Assembly (NCBI GenBank): GCA_037178975.1
Contig: JASJZH010000001.1
Location: forward strand, 5,564,501-5,628,500
Source: Oscheius tipulae
Lineage: Eukaryota > Nematoda > Chromadorea > Rhabditida > Rhabditidae
DNA: 64,000 nt
Reading direction: 5' to 3'
Shown here: in pieces, positions 11,850-22,676 of the stretch
Numbering within the stretch: position 1 is the first letter of the stretch
Layout of the letters: each line of letters begins with the position of its first letter
Made by a program: the position numbers and the translations under genes
The notes under the pieces: generated by a model
What the model saw: only the letters and a program-made list of their open reading frames with translations
Told to the model about the DNA's origin: nothing
The model's database searches: none

Positions 11850-13678
11850 ATGATTTCGCTCCTTTCGATCTTTCTCATCCCTCTAGTCACAGCCTGGGAG
11901 CCTGCTGCTGCTCCAATCGCGAGGAAATCCAACGGGCCTGCGACACTTGATAACGGAGTTACAGGTACCGACATTTCCATAACAGATTTGATAATACCAC
12001 GTTTAGAACTGCCTGAAGTGGACTGTATGGAAGACCGAGTTCGGCTGACATTCAAAACACAAAGGCCATTCCAAGGAAGAATCTTCGTCAAGGGACAGGT
12101 TGAAAAGGTGATCACTTTCTACTGGATTGAATATCAGAGTTTAAGGACTCGTGTGAGCAGAAGTATATCACGAACACATCGCCTTCAGTCCAGTTCGAAC
12201 TCCAGAATGGAGCCTGTAATATGAGGAGGCAGAGAATGGTAGGTTCTGGAGCTGTTGTCGGACCAGAGTCCACGGTCTGCAATCACAAAAGCAGCAGACA
12301 AAGTGACGTTAAAAATGGAAGTCACAGATTTCAACGCAAGTTCGTACACTTTACCACCTTGCAAACTACCGCAATTACTTCCTCGGTGTTTGCTTAAGAG
12401 AGACAGTGACCCTCTCCAAGAAGAGGGATAATGGCTTGAAGGTCGTCTTCCTGTTCAGGGACGACACAATAACATCCACTCTCTAAATAAACAAGTCTTG
12501 CAGATTGAGCCTGACCGTCGGGGAATGGAGATGAGCATAACCATCATCATCAGTTTCCACGGAACCTTCTTGACCAAGGTCGACCGAGCCTACCGCTGTA
12601 CCTGTTTCTACATGGAAGCGGACAAAGTCGTCACCAGCGGTCTGACAGTCAGGTAGTCGAGACTCTCAGTCAAAAACTGTCCGGTTTCAGTGAAATGCCA
12701 ACGACTGATCTGATCGACACTGCCCGGATGCCGCTGTGTACGTACTCGGTCAGGAAGGATTCTGTGACTGGACCTCTGGTACAGTATGCTAAGGTCGGAG
12801 ACCCCGTCTTTCATGTATGGCAGTGCGAGAGCGGTATCTACTTGTATCTATTGGAAGCCATTCATAAGTTTAGACATGTTCTCGATGTTGGTCCATTCCT
12901 GCTTTGTCGATGACGGCAATGGACAGGAGCAGAAGCCTCTTCTGGACGAACATGGCTGTGCGATTGATCCGATCCTGGTCGGAGACCTCGTCTACAACAA
13001 AGAGGCCAACTTGGCCTACGCTGAAGTCAATGTCTTCAAATTTGCCGACAAGGTAGAGTTTGAACAGTTTTCGATTAAAATAGACTCTTCAGAAAATTGA
13101 CATTTATCGGACAGAAACCAATATTTTCAAACTTAACAATGTTCTGCAAATTTGTAGAGCAGATCGAAATCTACAACTTTGCAGAACATGACAAAGCTCC
13201 ATAATTTCATCCACAGCCTAAAACAGAACTGTTTTCAGGTGACGACCTACTTCCAGTGTGCTGTCAGCACTTGTATGATCTCGGAGGGTATGTGTACGGG
13301 TAAGACACCTCCTCGTTGTGGCCCCTTGTCTGGCCTTCGTCGCTTCAAGAGGGAATCCGAAAAGATCGGTTCCAATGAGACCTCTTGGGTAAACATAGTT
13401 ATACCCTCTAACTCCTTGTCTCTTTCCAGATCTCTCCTGACAACACAATGGATCTCTCAGCACAAAAGATTACGGTTCTCGATCTCGAAGAGAACTCGGC
13501 CGATCAGGAAGATGAAGTTATGGAAGCCGTTCGGAGGACAAATCTTAGACATCCAGTCTGTGTAGCGACAAAGACAGCGATGTTTACCGGAGCCATCTGC
13601 GCAACTTCTGTCATTCTGGCTTCGGCCATCCTTGTCTCAGCCTTCTTGCGAAGAAACCAAGGAAAGATAATCTTCTAG
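11850..13678 (+). CDS. ZP-domain cuticlin-like membrane protein
   Basis: Exons 11850-11964, 12007-12116, 12146-12238, 12504-12652, 12691-12833, 12874-13052, 13239-13388 and 13430-13678 give 395 aa. It has an N-terminal signal peptide (about 1-16) and a ZP domain (about 43-315) starting VDCMEDRVRLTF, with spaced cysteines including YRCTCFY, LCTYSV, WQC and HSCFVDDG. A basic RRFKR site follows (about residue 297), then a C-terminal TM helix (about 367-388) and a short basic tail. This is the layout of nematode cuticlins: secreted by the epidermis, cleaved at the basic site, the ZP part polymerising into cuticle. There is no strong basis to choose a particular paralogue. Intron 3 (265 nt) is much longer than the others, and intron 6 carries a hairpin repeat. 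Confidence 0.85.
13141..13191. repeat. Short palindromic hairpin repeat, copy 3
   Basis: TGTTCTGCAAATTTGTAGA and TCTACAACTTTGCAGAACAT form nearly perfect inverted arms around a short loop. This is the cleanest copy and lies in the cuticlin intron between exons 6 and 7. Confidence 0.8.
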
Positions 13679-14214
13679 AAGAGACACCAAGACTCTCTGA
13701 CAACAGTCTTTTCAATCAAGAGATACTCACACTTTCATGCACAATGAACCATTTTCTTTCTGTATTATCGACTGACAGCAGTCATTTTTGAACAAGCATA
13801 GAGGGCACAATCAGTCTTCAATATCAATCAGCCCGATTCGAAGATCACCTTATGGGATACACTGTTCAGAAGAACATTTCTATTTGGCACAGATCCTTCA
13901 AGAAGATTGGAAGAGGAACTTGCGGGTTTTACCGCGTGTTACAAAGATGTTAGATGAAATAAATGGAGAACGGGAATTGGGACAAAATTTTACGTGGACC
14001 AGCTCGACTAATTCTAATTTAAAGACAGGATACCAACAGGAGTTAACCTTTGTCCTTGCAGTGCAGTCCTGGAAGATTCTAATAGACAAGACTCCCTGAC
14101 TAAACTTCTTTTGGTACTGAGTTCCCATGGATATCTAGATTTTTATCGACCATGACCCGGCGGTTAATTCAATAAAGCAGTTCATTCCAAACAAAGAGCT
14201 GTAAATCGATAAAA
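13679..14214. other. Cuticlin 3' flank, nothing else recognised
   Basis: About 0.5 kb between the cuticlin stop codon and the small ORF at 14215. AATAAAGCAG near 14171 could be a polyadenylation signal. Open frames here have no splice structure or recognisable domain. Confidence 0.4.
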
Positions 14215-14361
14215 ATGAGTAAAAAAGAGAGCCAACAAAAAGCGATCTGTCACGGCTTCTCAGCACTTCTTTTGTCAGTCGGCTCGTGGTTTTTCCAATA
14301 CACATTCGGGTAAGTCTTCATGTGAACTTCTTTTGAGCCCATCAGTAAAATTGACACATGA
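14215..14361 (+). CDS. Possible 36-aa single-pass membrane micropeptide
   Basis: ATG at 14215 opens a frame interrupted by a GTAAGT donor at 14310 and a CATCAG acceptor ending at 14345. Exons 14215-14309 and 14346-14361 encode 36 aa. The product has a charged N-terminus (MSKKESQQK), then a hydrophobic stretch (about residues 13-31) and a short polar end. I do not recognise it. It could be a mitochondrial or ER micropeptide, a first exon of something else, or chance. The support is only the good splice signals and the hydrophobic profile. Confidence 0.25.
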
Positions 14362-14518
14362 TCTTGTCTAATCAAGGCGCCTGTGCCGCCTAGTGTGATC
14401 AGGACCCCTGGGCTTATTCCCTCCTCTGGTACAAAGACTATTGTACGAATTCAAAAGTGGGTGGGAGGACAGTAGTCAGTCAATTCCAGGTGCTTCTGAG
14501 CTCATTTCAAATTTGCAG

Positions 14519-16265
14519 ATGTTCACCCACCCCGATCCGGCTGCTCTGAAGCATGAGGGAAACTTTCAAGATGTGAGTTTCGGCACACACCCGAATTTAG
14601 CTGAAAGACAGGATTTTGAAGTTACTGTCTGTGTAATGCGTAGAAAACAAAGAAGACGCCAATATTCCAGGGCTACACATTCCAATCCCTGTACCCCGGT
14701 CACCTCTACAATGTGTATCAGCAGCAGTTTCCAATGCATCAGGTCCAGATGCCTCAGACGATGAATATGCTGCCGACAAACTACTTCAATCCCATTACCA
14801 GCAACGGTCTGCCTTTCGGAGAGAATGTGGGTCCTTTCAAATCTTAAAAGACGGAAAGATTCAGTACGCCGAATCCCCGAGAGTTATCATTGCGGACAAT
14901 GGGAACGACTACGCGCCGATGATTCCGGAAAAGGAGAGGCGAGCCGAGAAGTGTGACGAGGTGTCGGGCCGACTCTGTCTTCTTAGCGCGACCAAGAAGT
15001 ACAAAGTCACGATTGGAGAGATCTGTCGCCGTATCAACCAGCCAGAGGGACTGCACACCAGTCTGATCAATGGAATCCTTAGAAAGTTTGTTCTTATAAC
15101 TTTTATCTAGGGCGCAATACTATATTTCCCTAAGTGATGTTCTACAATGTTGTAATTTGCCACAATTTTCTAGAGCATCGTAGAGTTCGAAAATCATTCT
15201 GTCTGCATAATTTTGAGCGTCAAAATACGAGCTCTTACCCTATCCGAAGATCCCGCGTACTGCCTCGGCGGGTCAGAATAGAACTGGGTGAACTGGTACG
15301 GGTGAGAAGTGTCAAGGGGTGGTGAGATCTCGCGGTAACTTCAACAACCCCCTTCGCAGTGAAAACTTTATTTGTCAACATTGTGATGTTCTGCAAAGTT
15401 GTAGTATCTGTTCTACTCTACAGCTTTGCGGAAAATGTAGAAAACTGAAAGTGCCGTCTTCAACCTAAAACCAAACACTGGAGGTACAAAATCTGTTCAG
15501 TGCGAAGGCCAAGGACAACGGTGCCAAACTGCGTTCAAAGCTCCAAAACTACGATATTACGCTGCCCCAAGGTCGAAGAAAGACCTCCAAGACGACTTCT
15601 TTTACGGCTTTCACAGAAGAGGAAGCCCAACAACTGGCCAAAGACTTTTCGATGCTCTGCAAGGAGAGGGGTGGAGCGAATGAACTCGGTCTTGCCTATG
15701 TGGAAGAACAAATCGCGAAGGATGTTCCCCTGGAGCAGATTAGCAAGGAGATTGATGTCATAAGGTGACTAGGGTCGATGAAAAGCTAATCATTCAGTTC
15801 AGAAAGTTCCAAGACTTTCTGCTTCGCTATCACCAGGCCGATGTCCTCCCAGACGACATGAACTACACGAATGAGGCGGAGAAAAGTGTCATGACTCTCA
15901 GTTTGGTCAGTTTCAGTTTTTCAACGCTTTTGAAGGTGTTGCCGTGACCTTTGTTAGAAGACTCAAAGGTTTCACCAGTCGGAGCGCTATAAAAGACTGA
16001 GCCACGGGGGCGAGTTCGGGCGCGCAGCTTCAAAATACTTAACCTGTAACCATGGACCATACATTTTCAGCTAACCCACGGCTTCAGTCACGTCGCAATC
16101 AACGGCACTGCCAACTATTTTCTCGGAATGACCGACATGATGAAGGCGGAGGTTTTGAGGAGAAGTCAGCAGCAAACCTGTGTGGATGTGATGGGACAGA
16201 TGGCCCAACTGAGCCAGCAGCAGACCTCGGTTCCTCCCGGCTACTTCCCACCTGTTAACCCATAA
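14519..16265 (+). CDS. TFAP2: AP-2 family transcription factor
   Basis: Exons 14519-14572, 14644-14826, 14865-15085, 15501-15764, 15803-15905 and 16071-16265 give 1020 nt, 339 aa. The N-terminal about 80 residues are Pro/Gln/Tyr-rich ([12 protein letters not shown]), typical of the AP-2 activation region. From about residue 100 the conserved DNA-binding and dimerisation region runs through [19 protein letters not shown], a basic part with [11 protein letters not shown], and the helix-span-helix to the end. AP-2 proteins bind GC-rich palindromes as dimers in the nucleus; C. elegans has several (aptf genes). The ATG follows directly on TTTGCAG, consistent with trans-splicing. Intron 3 (415 nt) holds two hairpin-family sequences; the intron between exons 2 and 3 is only 38 nt. 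Confidence 0.9.
15374..15434. repeat. Short palindromic hairpin repeat, copy 4
   Basis: TGATGTTCTGCAAAGTTGTAG and the inverted TCTACAGCTTTGCGGAAAAT arm lie in AP-2 intron 3. A second, weaker copy (TGATGTTCTACAATGTTGTA with a decayed right arm) lies at about 15135-15180 in the same intron. Confidence 0.7.
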
Positions 16266-16826
16266 CTATTCGTTTTAAAGATTGTCAATTACTTACTCCT
16301 GTTTTAACTGATTGTGAATGAATTCAAGTCCCCTTTCCCTGATTGTGAATATAAAGCCTAAATGATTGCGATCAAAGTTCGTCAAATGAATTTTTATTCT
16401 AAAAGATCTTCTCTTCTGGGAGCTTGAAAACAGGCAGAGTTTTCTGTTCGTCATTGTCTTCCTATCAAAAAAAAAACCAGCTTGGAAAGAGGAACGTAGC
16501 AAGAACATTTCTGCGCAGATGTTGACCATGTCAAGAGATGCGCCAAAAACTAGCTCTTCTCTTAGTTTGAGCTGTAAAACTGTCTCAACTGTTCGGTCCT
16601 CTTAGCTGGTCGTCTCTCATCAATTTGTCTAAATTAAGGAAATGATGTCAACTCCTTCTCATCTTCATCCTCAGCCACTACAATACTGATCCTAAGCGGT
16701 TCGACACACTTTCTGTCGGTTCTACGTATACCTCAAAATGTATGTCCTTCAGTAGCGATGCCAAGAATAGTTCGTAAACATAAATCTTTATTGTTACCCG
16801 TAGATAATGTGAACCAGATTGTTTTG
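16266..16826. other. Convergent 3' flanks of AP-2 and the ET/Ly6-like gene
   Basis: About 560 bp between two convergent stop codons. It should hold both 3' UTRs. No repeat family or exon recognised. Confidence 0.5.
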
Positions 16827-19800
16827 TTAAAAGACGATTGCGAGTATGAGAGCAAGAACACAGCTGGCGATTGCTGAAGCTTTCCGTCCTCTACCCTGTT
16901 CTCTAGACTTATAGACCTTGAAGAGCGGAGTCTCGGCCGTCGGATCTTTTTCCAAACTGTCGTCCTCCTGACTCACGTCTTCCTCTTCAATGAAACTCGT
17001 TGTGAACCGTTCCGTCGTACTACGTCTTGTAGTCGATTCCGTCGTTGTTCTCTGTGTTGTTGGCCTCGTCACAGCTGTCGTTGGTCGAGCTGTGGTAGCT
17101 GTACTGGTCGTACTAGTCGTACTCGACGTGGCAAAGAGATCTACCGGACGATAACGGTGCTTCAGCTTCTCGTAGGACATCTTGGCTTCGCTCTGGTGCT
17201 CCTTGAATTTCAGGAGCAGGTCTGAAACAACTGTTATTCTATGATCCTGTGTGAAGTCGAGGGATCTCAAGTCTTTTAAGAAAGGTACCTGACCAGAATC
17301 TTGAATTATTACGCTTCAACTGCCCCAGTATCGTTTCTGTCTAGGGAGCAGTGTCTAGATAAGATGGTAGTGTTTTGACACCGGCTACCGACAATGGTTC
17401 TGTCTGGGGCATTCACTATATGTTTCAAACCTTATACCCAATCAACCGAACTTACTCTTCGTCCTGAACCAGATGTCGAGCCGATTGGCGGACAAAGAAT
17501 GGTCGTTCTGATAGACTGTTCAGCAAGAGTCTGAGGTCACTATTCTATTGGCTATTTGATCTGGCTATTCAATCCATACTTGCAAACCTTTAAAGAAACT
17601 GACTACATTTGCCGAAACAGAGTTAAAAACCGGGTAGATAGTTTTACAGATCTCATTTCTTCATAGGGTCGACTTTTTCACAATTTAGATAGTTTGACCT
17701 ACCAGCAGGATTGGTAGTTGTAGTCGTCACTTTCACTGTTGTAGGAGAGGTCGGCTTTGGTGTTGTGGTGGTAGTTGTAGTGGTAGTTGAAGGCACTCTC
17801 GTCGTCGTAGTAGTTGGTCTTGGCGTAGTTGTCGTAGTTGTCGTAGTAGTCGTAGTAGTCGTTGTTGTGGTTGTACTGGTTCTTATTGTTGGTCTCGGAG
17901 TAGTAGTCGTCGTCCTCCTTCTCTCCTGCTCCCTCCAAGCCGCTTCCCATTCAATCCTCCTCCTCTCAGCTTCTTCCCATCTCGCCTGATCTGTTCTCTG
18001 TATCTGTCTCGGTTGCTCAGCTCTCTGAACTGGTCGTCTCTCCTCTGTCCGTCTAGGCAGAGGAGGTGGTGTCAGCTCCTCCTCGTCCTCATCTCCATGC
18101 GGTACGACTCTTCTCCAAGGTGGTAGAGTTGGCCTCTCACCCGTCTTCCTGAAATTCATATTGATTCAGCTTCTTCTCTTTATGAAGAACAGACAATGGT
18201 TGCTGGTCACTGTGTTCATGCCGCGGGGATGAGTGCATTTACACAGAAGAGACTCTCTGTTTGCTGCCCCGTTTTCTGGCTTAATTCAGGTGGTCGCAAT
18301 GAGTCGGCGCTTTTGTCTTATGACTCACAGAGAGATGATATTTTGAGACTGTTCCATCCGTTATCACAACTCCTTACCACGTGCTGGCGGCCCCCTCAAA
18401 GTGCAAAAAGCTCTTGCGGAGAGGTTTTTCGCGGCTTTTTCTTCGCTCCGCGCGCCTCCTTCTCTCTTTGAACCAAGAGACGGAGGGAAAACACTTGAGA
18501 AAGTACCAAAGGCTTGGGCACTGGGCTGTTCAAACAGATATTCAAAAAGTACGTGGATTTTTCTGCCCCGAGGAGTAGTTTTCTGACACTGCCATGTCTA
18601 TAAAGTTATAGAGAACACCAAGATCTACAACCTTGCAGAACATCAAAACCTTGGAAAACATATTTTTAGGCAAGAAAAAGCGTAGAGAAGTGAAAGAAAT
18701 CGTCGGATCGAAATTTCATGAACGCACTTTTGTGCACTTTTATTTAGGGATTTCTGGAGCTTCATTCTGTCAGCTGTGGTGGTAGCAACCCGTTCAATTG
18801 GATTTTTAAAGCAAGAGAATTCTAGAAATTGGAAAGTTCAGACTTCCAGTTTCGGCTATTTCACCTACGATACATGTTTCGGGTGTGATTCAGACAGGCA
18901 AGCCATCAATTCACGAAAGTCATTGTTAGAGTCCGAATTGAATCTGACCTGGCGACAGGAGGGAAAGTCGAAGGGAGTGGTGGTGGATGACGAGGATGCT
19001 CGAGTGGGAAGGTGTCCTCGATGCTAAAGTCCCCATCGTCGTAATCGACGCCGGTCAGGCTGAAAGTACAGTTTAGCACCCCAGAGAGTTGCGTCTCTTT
19101 CTCTCAGCACACGCCATTGTGCCAGCTGCGGAATCGTTGTTTGACTTGACATTCGAGCCCCCTCTTCCCCCCTTATATGGAGCGAGAGTGACCAGCGGCT
19201 AGTGTGCCTAGTCGCACACCAATTAGGAATCAGTGGTACGGGAGAACTCACCGCTCATCCTCGTAGGCCGTGTCGATCACAAAGTCGTCTTTGGGCGTTG
19301 TAGGCTGGAGACGGGTGCTCGGAGATGTAACTACTTCCTGGAACGATTTTCATGTTGAAAATCATATGAACATGTCTTCGGACTAATGGTATCCAAATTT
19401 CCAGCTGTTTGTCACGAGAAAATCTACTTCGTAAACAAAATTGCGCACTGTATGCAAAACTTCTTTTAGTTTTTATCCATATATTTCCTCCGTCGCACAT
19501 TCTTTCAGTTTTTTAGCCCTTCCCACTGTGGAGAAGAGTTTAAAATATGGTCAAACGACTATAAATTCTCTAATCGTTCCAGAACTTTTTCTGAATAACG
19601 ACCCACTTCAGCGCTGATCATCTCCTGAATATCCTCGTCCTCAATCCTGTCCATCATGTCCACATTACAGTAGTCGCCACTCCGACACCAACATCTGACC
19701 TGAAATTCGCTTGTTTCTCCTGCAGGCTCATCGCCATCTCTTTCTGTTTGCCTATTTGCATATATTTCGGTCGTGCTTTCGCAATCGGCGGCTTGTGCTC

Positions 19801-20594
19801 GCTACCGAGGCAAACATCGGACGCTCAGAGACTGATTCGCACCTAGCTCACACTCATTACGGGAGGGGGAAACTGACCTGCTGCTGACCGTCAATCCTAT
19901 CAACTTTGCATTCATCACCGCCGCCGAAGGCGACACGAACACAGGCCAGCGTCCGCTGATTGTTCTTCTGGACAAGACCACAAGCTCCTTCCTTAATTTT
20001 TTTTTCGGTTTTCAGCTTCATTTTATCCCACCTTGCCGTCCTTATTCGTCACCTCACACCAGTTGTTGTAGCAGGGGACAGCTCCTTTCTGGGTCGAGCA
20101 CTGGCATCTAAATATGGGATCGTTTTTATATACGACGACTGGCTGTCATGCTCATTTACAATGATCATTCGATCCGCGTATACTGTCACAATTTACAACT
20201 TCCAGTTACCTCTCTCGCTGTCTAAGCACGAGGAAGAAGATTGACGATCCGGCACAGAAATATGAAACTGTTGACATTGGGGTTTCTCACAAAAAGTTTT
20301 GTATTATGACAAGGTGTATGAGTCAACAGGACGACTACAGTCACAGTTCTATGAGTCTAGCGCTCTATCTCAAATGATTCCCATGGGTTTATGGTTACTA
20401 AAAGGGACCGCCGCCAATGGAATTGCAATTTCCGTATCTGTTCTAAAATGTTTATGTTCTATGTGAGACAAAATTATGAAAACGGAAACTATCACTATAC
20501 AACAAGGGATGTAAGGGAGAGATAGAGCATACCTGATACCGAAAGTGTAGGGAATGAGAACCAGAGAAATGAGCAAAAGGAGACGGTGTAGCAT
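16827..20594 (-). CDS. Secreted or GPI-anchored Cys-rich (ET/Ly6-like) protein with Thr-rich mucin stalk
   Basis: Nine exons: 20533-20594, 20032-20107, 19878-19991, 19607-19699, 19252-19337, 18949-19059, 17703-18148, 17456-17515 and 16827-17221; 1443 nt, 480 aa. It has a signal peptide (about 1-20), then a ten-cysteine module (about 22-96) beginning CQCSTQ and ending CWCRSGDYCN, resembling nematode ET modules and three-finger Ly6 folds. Acidic and proline-rich linkers and a Glu/Arg-rich segment follow. A threonine tract (about 265-315) includes a long T homopolymer and TTTTPRP repeats. A second Thr-rich stretch and a C-terminal hydrophobic tail without a cytoplasmic end suggest a GPI anchor. 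The ATG sits immediately after GGTCTAG, 75 bp below the stop of the preceding same-strand gene, so it is probably the last gene of an operon. No function can be assigned. Confidence 0.75.
18594..18652. repeat. Short palindromic hairpin repeat, copy 5
   Basis: CATGTCTATAAAGTTATAGA and ATCTACAACCTTGCAGAACAT form degenerate inverted arms. It lies in the 800-nt intron between exons 6 and 7 of the ET/Ly6-like gene. Confidence 0.6.
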
Positions 20595-20668
20595 CTAGAC
20601 CATGGGCTTGTGGTAGAAGAGCGGATGCAGGATTACCGGCGGCTGTCCACTTCGGCTATGTACTCGGG
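20595..20668 (-). promoter_or_regulatory. Intercistronic spacer with probable trans-splice acceptor
   Basis: Only 74 bp separate the stop of the upstream minus-strand gene from the next start codon, and GGTCTAG abuts that ATG. This spacing and acceptor fit nematode operon processing by a spliced leader. Inferred; no leader RNA gene is in the window. Confidence 0.45.
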
Positions 20669-22562
20669 CTAGTGGCAGGGCGAGGAGACGAGACGAGGAG
20701 GCGGAGCCCGGGCCTTTGGAACGCGGGGCGAAGAGCTGCTGATGGCTTTGGGCAAGGGTCGACACTGTGACACCCCAACACCTGCAAGAACACTTTTTCC
20801 AAGGAGATAAGCAGGCGCGAAAGACAAAGATAGGCAGTCTGCCGTGTCCCTGTGGATTGCCCCGGAGCGATATCGCGCAATAACGATCTAACGAGACAGA
20901 CATAGCTAGTGCGTGTGTTCTTGTGGCGCAAGAAACAGTGATTCAGTGCTGGGAAAAGATTCATGTCTGTGAGTAAGATTTTTTGGACGAAATTGCTTTT
21001 TTCGAGATACACTACAGCCAAGGATTTTTTTGAGAGTATAGCAAAGAAACCTACGATGCCGTCTTCACGATTTCGACTTTTTGAGTTCCCTTATCAGCGT
21101 GAAGTTGGCGGAAATAGCGCTCAACGCGTGAGGACTTCTGGTGCTGGAAGATGGATGCTGAAAAATGGTCTTTTAGTAACAGAAAGACGCATATTTTTTG
21201 AGTAATTGGCCGAAGCCTACCATTTTTAGAAAAACTGATCGTAAAGTCACTATGTGCGCCTCTTCCACTCAAAATTCTAGCAGAAAATAGATTCAAAATT
21301 GCTAATCGGAGGTCGTAGCAGTTCTATATGGACCAGTTCTGGTCCAGAAAATCAAAATATTTTCTGAGGAAAAGGATTGCGCAAGTAAGTCGGACACGGA
21401 GCGGTACGCACCTGCAAGTCCTCGCAGTTTCTTTCGCCTCGACTTTCTCTTTGGCGTCGGCGGAGAGGAAACGGTCCGTCGTCCGGGCTGGAAAATTGAA
21501 GTTCGTGAGTTGGCGGAAGAGGAAGAATGCTGCTCAATCGAGGGCGTTCGGGACATCTCTCGGACTGGGTCGTCGGCTACGGAATCTGCATCATTGAACA
21601 AGCAAGCATCTGACTGCTCCTGAAAACAGGGGATTAAGCCTAGTTTGTTCAACAAGAGAGAGGAGACTACCGAATTCCAGTTATTCACGTTACGGGTCTC
21701 ATTTTCAAGCGAAAATCTGCACAAGCATCGAAGCCATCGTGACTGCGAGCCACCTGCAGCAAGCAGTCATCCAGGCTCGACTTTTCATCTCTGTACCTAT
21801 ACTTCGAGCATCTTCGAATTGAATGAACATATGTCAAAAACAGAACTCGGTGACCCGGTCTAATTAATTGGGCAATCAATAACTAACCGGGTTACGGTAG
21901 TGACCCTATTTTAGAGAGGCTAGCAGCAAAAAGGTGGCTCTTACCAGCTTCGGTGACGTCTGTGGCGACTCAATCTGCACGTCTTCTTCCTGTTCGACCA
22001 TTACGGCAAGACTGCTTCTCGGCCTACTTTTGATCGGATCTGCCTCGCTGAAGGAGTCGTCAATCGCAGAGTTTCGTCGCAGGCGACGGAAATCGTTGTT
22101 GAAAGTATGTCCAAACAAAAAAAAATACGTTGCTATGAGTAAAGTTGTCCTGCTGGCCGTTTTCGACCTTGTCTGCTCACTGTTCGTCCTTATCAAAGTA
22201 GGCCACGGCTTTCTGCTGGCAGTCCTTTTTTCTTCCCTTAATCTAATCGCATTAGAGATAAGGGAAAGGGAAGCACCTTTCCCACGTTGCTACTACTGAA
22301 GTGGAGTTGCTGGGCATCGTCGAGTTAAGTGATTTTCTTCTGGTTGTTTCCGCCGCCAGGACTGGCCTTTTTCGTGAAGTGGGAAATGTGCAATTGAGAT
22401 CTGAACGGAACTCATAGGGACTATGGCTCCAGAAAGGGGGAACGAGCCTAAACTTTTTCGTCGTTTCGGTGTGCACGTCGTCGGCTCATCGGTGGCGCCT
22501 TCCTCGAACTCCAAAGCGGCCAGTTTTCTCTTACTCGTGGAGCCGACAAAACGTGGCCACAT
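20669..22562 (-). CDS. Unknown basic Ser/Arg-rich protein
   Basis: A working model is 22454-22562, 22277-22400, 21945-22215, 21412-21619 and 20669-20781: 825 nt, 274 aa, in frame throughout. Exons 1, 4 and 5 are well supported by splice signals. Exon 3 as drawn contains an implausible hydrophobic patch near its start and probably hides another intron. The product is rich in basic and Ser-Pro motifs (KRKL, TPKRRK, RLRRNS, TVSSPPTPKRKSRRKK), suggesting a nuclear phosphoprotein with nuclear-localisation signals. I do not recognise a family. An upstream in-frame ATG at 22634 exists, but the ATG at 22562 lies directly behind CCGAACAG, as expected for a trans-spliced operon gene 114 bp below the preceding stop. 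Confidence 0.45.
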
Positions 22563-22676
22563 CTGTTCGGAAGCGGTCATAAAGTAGGAAGAAAAGAACA
22601 CAAAAGTAGCAACAGAACGCAACATTAGGAACAAGTGTTCGAGCCACTACTACAGCAACTTTATTACTACAAATAA

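Noticed and set aside
17711-17989. Plus-strand valine-homopolymer open frame
   Set aside because: It is the antisense of the threonine-rich exon of the ET/Ly6-like gene; no splice or start support on this strand.
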